Positions 60,595 to 64,000 of a DNA stretch of 64,000 nucleotides are shown here, piece by piece; within the stretch, counting starts at the first letter, position 1; the number at the start of each line of letters is the position of its first letter. The DNA is taken from NCBI GenBank assembly GCA_963739985.1, contig CAVUCE010000001.1, positions 62,001 to 126,000 on the forward strand. Direction: 5' to 3'. The notes under the pieces are model-generated. The model did no database searches. It was not told where the DNA came from and was given only the letters and a program-made list of their open reading frames with translations. Origin of the DNA: CAVUCE01 sp963739985 (GTDB lineage: Bacteria > Bacteroidota > Ignavibacteria > Ignavibacteriales > Ignavibacteriaceae). The translations under genes and the position numbers were made by a program.

Positions 60595-61240
60595 ATTTCT
60601 TTTTTAATTCCAAGAGAATATTCTTTGTTACATCTTCAACCGGCTGCAATCCATCTATGTGAATTACCTTACCATTAGCTTCAAAATGACTTAAAACCGG
60701 TTTAGTTGTAGAACTGTAAATAGTTAATCGATGCCTTATTACCTTTTCAGTGTCATCATTTCTTTGATAAAAACTATCTAACGCGCCGCAATTAGGACAT
60801 TTCTTTAAATCTTTAATGTCGTTAAAATTGAAAATATTGTTACAGACTTTACATGCTCTTCTGTTTGTTAACCTTCTAACGATTTCATCCTCATTAGCAT
60901 TTATTGAAACAAGGAAATATTCATGCATTCCAAGTTTATTTAATAATTTATCAAAGGATACTGCTTGTGTTGGAGTTCTGGGATAACCATCTAGAATAAA
61001 GCCTCCACTACATTTAGGCTTCTTTAAATTATTTTCAATTATTCCGGACATTATATCATCAGAGACCAACTCACCCTCACTCATGGCTTTTTGAGCTTCC
61101 ATTCCTAAAGGAGTTTGATCTTCTACTGCTTGCCTAAGAATATCTCCAGTGGAAATATGCGGGATTTGTAGTTTTGAAGATAATATTTTCGCCTGAGTAC
61201 CTTTACCAACGCCAGGTGAACCGAATAAAATAATACGCAT
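60566..61240 (-). CDS. adk: Adenylate kinase
   Basis: Protein of 224 residues from ATG 61240 (a TTG at 61243 is also in frame). It converts AMP and ATP to ADP. The P-loop is GSPGVGKGTQAKIL, then HISTGDILR, LDGYPRTPTQA and RRLTNRRA. The LID is the long form with a zinc-binding Cys4 set: CKVC and CPNCG (about residues 130-152). This zinc form is usual in Gram-positives and some Bacteroidetes relatives. The 3-prime end overlaps ftsE in convergent orientation. Confidence 0.95.
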   Translation of the reverse strand: MRIILFGSPGVGKGTQAKILSSKLQIPHISTGDILRQAVEDQTPLGMEAQKAMSEGELVSDDIMSGIIENNLKKPKCSGGFILDGYPRTPTQAVSFDKLLNKLGMHEYFLVSINANEDEIVRRLTNRRACKVCNNIFNFNDIKDLKKCPNCGALDSFYQRNDDTEKVIRHRLTIYSSTTKPVLSHFEANGKVIHIDGLQPVEDVTKNILLELKKKSNSDFPISV

Positions 61241-61336
61241 CAAATTCTCTAAATTTTTAAGGTAAATTATTACTAATAAAACTTTTAATCAAGACTGTGT
61301 TTGTGTAAAGTACATTATCGTATAATTATACAATAA

Positions 61337-61801
61337 TCAATTTTTCCGAACTTTACTAAAAAATCCTTGTAAAAGCTGTTTGCTTTCATCAGCATAAATA
61401 CCGGAGATTATATTTACCTGATGATTATATTTTCCCTCTTCAGCTAAATTATAAATTGAACCACAGGCTCCGAACTTAGAATCATACGCTGCAAAATAAA
61501 TAGTTTTCATTCTTGCCGCTAAAGATGCACCTGTGCACATAATACATGGTTCTAAAGTTACATACAATTCGCATTCGTTTAAACGCCAATCGTTAAGATG
61601 ATTTGCGGCTGCGGTAATTGCTATCATCTCTGCATGAGCCGTTGGATCTTTCAATCTTTCAATTTGATTATATCCTCGCCCAATAATTTTATTGTTATAT
61701 ACAACAATAGCCCCAACTGGAACTTCCCCTTCTTCAAAGGCTTTTTCAGCTTCTTGCAATGCTGCAAACATGAATCTATATGTATCTTCAGAAAATAACA
61801 A
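61337..61801 (-). CDS. tadA: tRNA-specific adenosine deaminase
   Basis: Protein of 154 residues. It makes inosine at position 34 of tRNA-Arg(ACG). Zinc ligands are in DPTAHAEMIAI (HAE) and LEPCIMCTGA (PCxxC). It begins with TTG at 61801, with GAGAGATAT upstream. Length and sequence are typical. It lies about 95 bases upstream of adk on the same strand. The ancestral family substrate is tRNA-Arg, and a tRNA-Arg gene lies close by, though that is probably chance. Confidence 0.92.
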   Translation of the reverse strand: MLFSEDTYRFMFAALQEAEKAFEEGEVPVGAIVVYNNKIIGRGYNQIERLKDPTAHAEMIAITAAANHLNDWRLNECELYVTLEPCIMCTGASLAARMKTIYFAAYDSKFGACGSIYNLAEEGKYNHQVNIISGIYADESKQLLQGFFSKVRKN

Positions 61802-61913
61802 AGATATCTCTCTTATTTATTATTCCACATGTCGGAAGGACTCTTCAAAATAGCATTTTAACATTTAATTCCAATAGATTTCGGAGCCATAACAGAATTA
61901 AATAGCCAAAAAG

Positions 61914-61987
61914 TACGCCCGGAAGGACTCGAACCCTCAACCCCCAGAGCCGAAATCTGGTGCTCTATCCAATTGAGCTACGGGCGC
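61914..61987 (-). tRNA. tRNA-Arg, anticodon UCG
   Basis: On the minus strand the 74 bases fold as a cloverleaf: acceptor GCGCCCG/CGGGCGT (a G-T pair at the end), D stem GCTC/GAGC, anticodon stem CCAGA/TCTGG with 7-base loop TTTCGGC, T arm GAGGG TTCGAGT CCTTC, and discriminator A. The anticodon TCG reads CGA (and, by wobble, CGN) arginine codons. No CCA is encoded. Confidence 0.95.
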
Positions 61988-62289
61988 ATAAAACTTAATA
62001 ATTATTTAACGAAAATATAATAAAAATTACCACAAACTATTAAATCATTCACAATAAACTTTTACTATATTTAGAAAAAATTTGAATATATGAATTATTG
62101 TGAGCTGTATCTGTTTAAGTCAATTTGATTGAGGAAATGTGTGAATAAATATACAATATTATCTTTTTGAAATTATTAACATACTAGATAAATAATATCA
62201 AAATATAGTAGAGATACACATTTACTATCTCTACTATATTATTTTAGAAATTATAATTATAAAAAAACTACTAAGATAGAGTCTTGTTA
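61988..62289. other. 302-base intergenic stretch
   Basis: AT-rich, with no gene, repeat copy or hairpin noticed. It should contain the promoter of the minus-strand tRNA and the 3-prime end of the T9SS cargo gene. Confidence 0.4.
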
Positions 62290-63147
62290 CTATTTTAGTA
62301 ATATCATCTTTTTACTCACTTCAAAATTACCTGCTTGCAATCGATAAAAATAAATTCCCGAAGGAACATCAATTCCAAAATTATTTTTACCGTTCCATGC
62401 AATTTTATAGTTTCCCGCATTTCTAAAATCCGAAATGAGTGTCTTTATGTTTTGGCCAAGAGAGTTATAAATATTTAATGTGACCATTTCTTCAAATGGA
62501 ATTTGAAATGTAATAATTGTAGAAGGATTAAATGGATTGGGATAATTTTGATTTAATTCAAATGTAAGTGGTTGTCTGTTATCATTAACCGAAGTAGCCG
62601 TAGTACTCAATGAGAGATCATCTATATAGAAAACTGAACCTTCATTAACCGGCCCGTTATTATCTGCTATAGTAATACTTATAATACAAGTATCTGGCGT
62701 TTCATCGTTTAAGTAAAACATTGGAATTGAAAAATAGGTATAAGTTGATGCAGCATAGAATTGCAAACCACCAACCGCAATGGCCGTGCCATTTTTGTTG
62801 AAACTTGCAACTACGGAAAGATTATCATCACCGATAGGAATAAGTTTATAATAACCTGAAAGAGTTAGGTATCGTTCGGAAACTGCGAAACCGCTATAAC
62901 CGAAAGTGCCGGAAACTAATAAAGGAGGTAATATATTAGAAAGTACTTTTACTACCGTTCCTTTTGCGGCTGATCCTTTGTGTCCGTCCGATGTTTGTTC
63001 GACTGTAACGACCCCAATATTATTAGTCCACCAGCCGTTTGGAATTCCATTTGTCCATTGCTCAAAATCTCCGTTAGGAACTTGTGCTACGCTATTGATT
63101 GTTAATAACATAACAAGCATAAACGAAAATAAGCTCACCCTGTTCAT
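62290..63147 (-). CDS. Secreted protein with T9SS sorting domain
   Basis: Protein of 285 residues. It has a signal peptide (LFSFMLVMLLTINSVAQ) and then PNGDFEQWTNGIPNGWW, the start typical of secreted proteins with a lectin-like or carbohydrate-binding module. A beta-sandwich region (about 22-185) contains DTCIISITIADN and VFYIDDLSLS. From 195 to 285 is the T9SS type A sorting domain: FELNQNYPNPFNPSTIITFQI, LNIYNSLGQNIKTLIS, VPSGIYFYRLQAG and SKKMILLK. No active site was recognised. Confidence 0.88.
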   Translation of the reverse strand: MNRVSLFSFMLVMLLTINSVAQVPNGDFEQWTNGIPNGWWTNNIGVVTVEQTSDGHKGSAAKGTVVKVLSNILPPLLVSGTFGYSGFAVSERYLTLSGYYKLIPIGDDNLSVVASFNKNGTAIAVGGLQFYAASTYTYFSIPMFYLNDETPDTCIISITIADNNGPVNEGSVFYIDDLSLSTTATSVNDNRQPLTFELNQNYPNPFNPSTIITFQIPFEEMVTLNIYNSLGQNIKTLISDFRNAGNYKIAWNGKNNFGIDVPSGIYFYRLQAGNFEVSKKMILLK

Positions 63148-63598
63148 AATATTCTCCCTCTTTTTTAATTATTTTATAATTAATAAAATAATTTCCGAAC
63201 ATTATTAATTTGCAGTAGTTAATTGTTTGGCAGGTAATTGGATTTAAGATATAGCTAAGTAATAATGAAAGCAATAGATAACTTGTGCGCTAAGAATTAG
63301 ATACCTAAAGTTTTATTATTTAACTTAAAAGTTTAATAAATTTTAATAACCATAAATTACTTCGCAATGATGCTATAATTTAGAATATGAAATTGTAATA
63401 GTTTTTTAAGAATAGTATAAATTATGATATCAAGGCTGGCATACAGATTTGTTGAGAAGTCAATCTTTAAAAAATGAGACTAACTTTAAAATAAAACTAA
63501 TAAAATCAAATTTATTCTAGTCTAATATATTTCTAAAATTAGTCTAATCTCGAAAAACGAAAAAATAATTACTATATTAAAAAGCCAGGGTTATAAAA
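63148..63598. other. 451-base intergenic stretch
   Basis: AT-rich region between the T9SS cargo gene start and the Lys-rich small gene. It must hold the promoter of the minus-strand cargo gene and the 3-prime end of the small gene. No other gene or repeat copy was noticed. Confidence 0.4.
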
Positions 63599-63727
63599 CT
63601 ATATTTTCTCTGTAATGCTAAAACCCTTCTTCTCGCTTTTCTTTTCTCGCTTAGCTGCCTTTTTCTCTTTCATAGTTTTAGCAGGTTCTTTTTTATCAAG
63701 CTTTTTTGTGTTTTGTCCCTTACTCAT
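63599..63727 (-). CDS. Lysine-rich small protein (42 residues)
   Basis: The frame reads MSKGQNTKKLDKKEPAKTM, KEKKAAKREKKSEKKGF and SITEKI. About 16 of 42 residues are Lys or Arg, so it is very basic, and no membrane segment is present. Similar small Lys-rich proteins (MxKGQNxKK, EPAKTxKEKxAAK) occur in Bacteroidetes-type genomes, which makes this a plausible real gene; they probably bind nucleic acid or ribosomes. A weak GTGAGA lies before the ATG. It lies between a T9SS cargo gene and a LuxR-type regulator. Confidence 0.65.
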   Translation of the reverse strand: MSKGQNTKKLDKKEPAKTMKEKKAAKREKKSEKKGFSITEKI

Positions 63728-63773
63728 GATATTCTCACTTATTAATTATTGATTATTTTTCAGTTAACTAAAG

Positions 63774-64000
63774 TCATTTCGCCATTGAAATATCTTTAAT
63801 GATTTTTTTTAAGGTTCCGTTTGAGTATGAATAATTTGCAACCTCTAAACGAGTATGTAATAAAAGTTTTTCCATGATATTATGAACATGACTTTTTACG
63901 GTAAACGATGAAATACTTAAAGTATGCGCTATATTTTTATTGCTTAATCCATCGCCGATTAGTTTTATCACTTCTTTCTCACGTTTGGTCATTCTGACCG
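63774..64000 (-). CDS. LuxR-type HTH domain, partial (continues beyond window end)
   Basis: The visible part is 75 codons. The LuxR/GerE HTH is MTKREKEVIKLIGDGLSNKNIAHTLSISSFTVKSHVHNIMEKLLLHTRLEV, with the typical VKSHVxNIMEKL recognition helix. Codons for VR directly precede the Met at 63992 and the frame is open to the window edge. So this is probably the C-terminal domain of a NarL/LuxR response regulator whose receiver lies to the right. The target genes are unknown. Confidence 0.85.
   Translation of the reverse strand, partial: VRMTKREKEVIKLIGDGLSNKNIAHTLSISSFTVKSHVHNIMEKLLLHTRLEVANYSYSNGTLKKIIKDISMAK

Overview
The window is AT-rich bacterial chromosome. The best guess for the source is the class Ignavibacteria (Melioribacter/Ignavibacterium relatives in the Bacteroidetes-Chlorobi group). 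The reasons are several secreted proteins ending in a type IX secretion (T9SS) sorting domain with the QNYPNPFNPTT signature, GWxTD and DUF4397 proteins, large multi-PAS histidine kinases, a complex I operon without the NADH module, and a subclass A2 beta-lactamase. The assignment rests on remembered family signatures, not on a search.

Layout. 0-3.7 kb: tail of a formylglycine-generating-enzyme-like protein, a SCO copper chaperone, two DUF2249 proteins, a 12-TM heme-copper-oxidase-like protein with striking threefold internal symmetry, a MIP18 Fe-S assembly factor and a cupin. This looks like the end of a nitrogen-oxide/respiratory locus and carries a TTGAC-N4-GTCAA palindrome. 3.7-10.2 kb: a seven-PAS kinase, a monoheme cytochrome c, the decayed N- and C-terminal ends of a B12-binding radical SAM gene, a VOC protein and a DUF2461 protein. 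10.3-23.4 kb: an accessory stretch of secreted and membrane proteins, a class A beta-lactamase, a UBP zinc finger, a CPBP protease, a GH128 lipoprotein and DoxX. It holds three copies of a 127-135 bp inverted-repeat element with 3-bp target duplications, and several genes broken by one base. 23.4-31.9 kb: two more large sensor kinases, a second DUF2249 gene with a matching palindrome, a Spy-like protein and a beta-barrel protein.

31.9-42.3 kb: an 11-gene minus-strand complex I operon (nuoABCDHIJKLMN order, no nuoEFG) closed by an intrinsic terminator. 42.7-50 kb: plus-strand envelope and sugar genes (alr, unknown helical protein, mannose-1-P guanylyltransferase, RpiB variant, TolB-like propeller, secreted amidase). 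50-60.6 kb: pyrK-pyrD-folC, rho, a secreted M23 peptidase, a frameshifted GWxTD protein, pdxA, a methyltransferase and ftsE. 60.6-64 kb: adk, tadA, tRNA-Arg(UCG), a T9SS cargo protein, a Lys-rich 42-residue protein and a LuxR-type HTH cut by the window end.

No CRISPR array, prophage, complete insertion sequence or recognisable defence island was seen. The items most worth following are the heme-copper-like protein with its DUF2249 genes and shared operator, the inverted-repeat element family, the radical SAM relic, and the unusual number of one-base lesions in otherwise intact genes.
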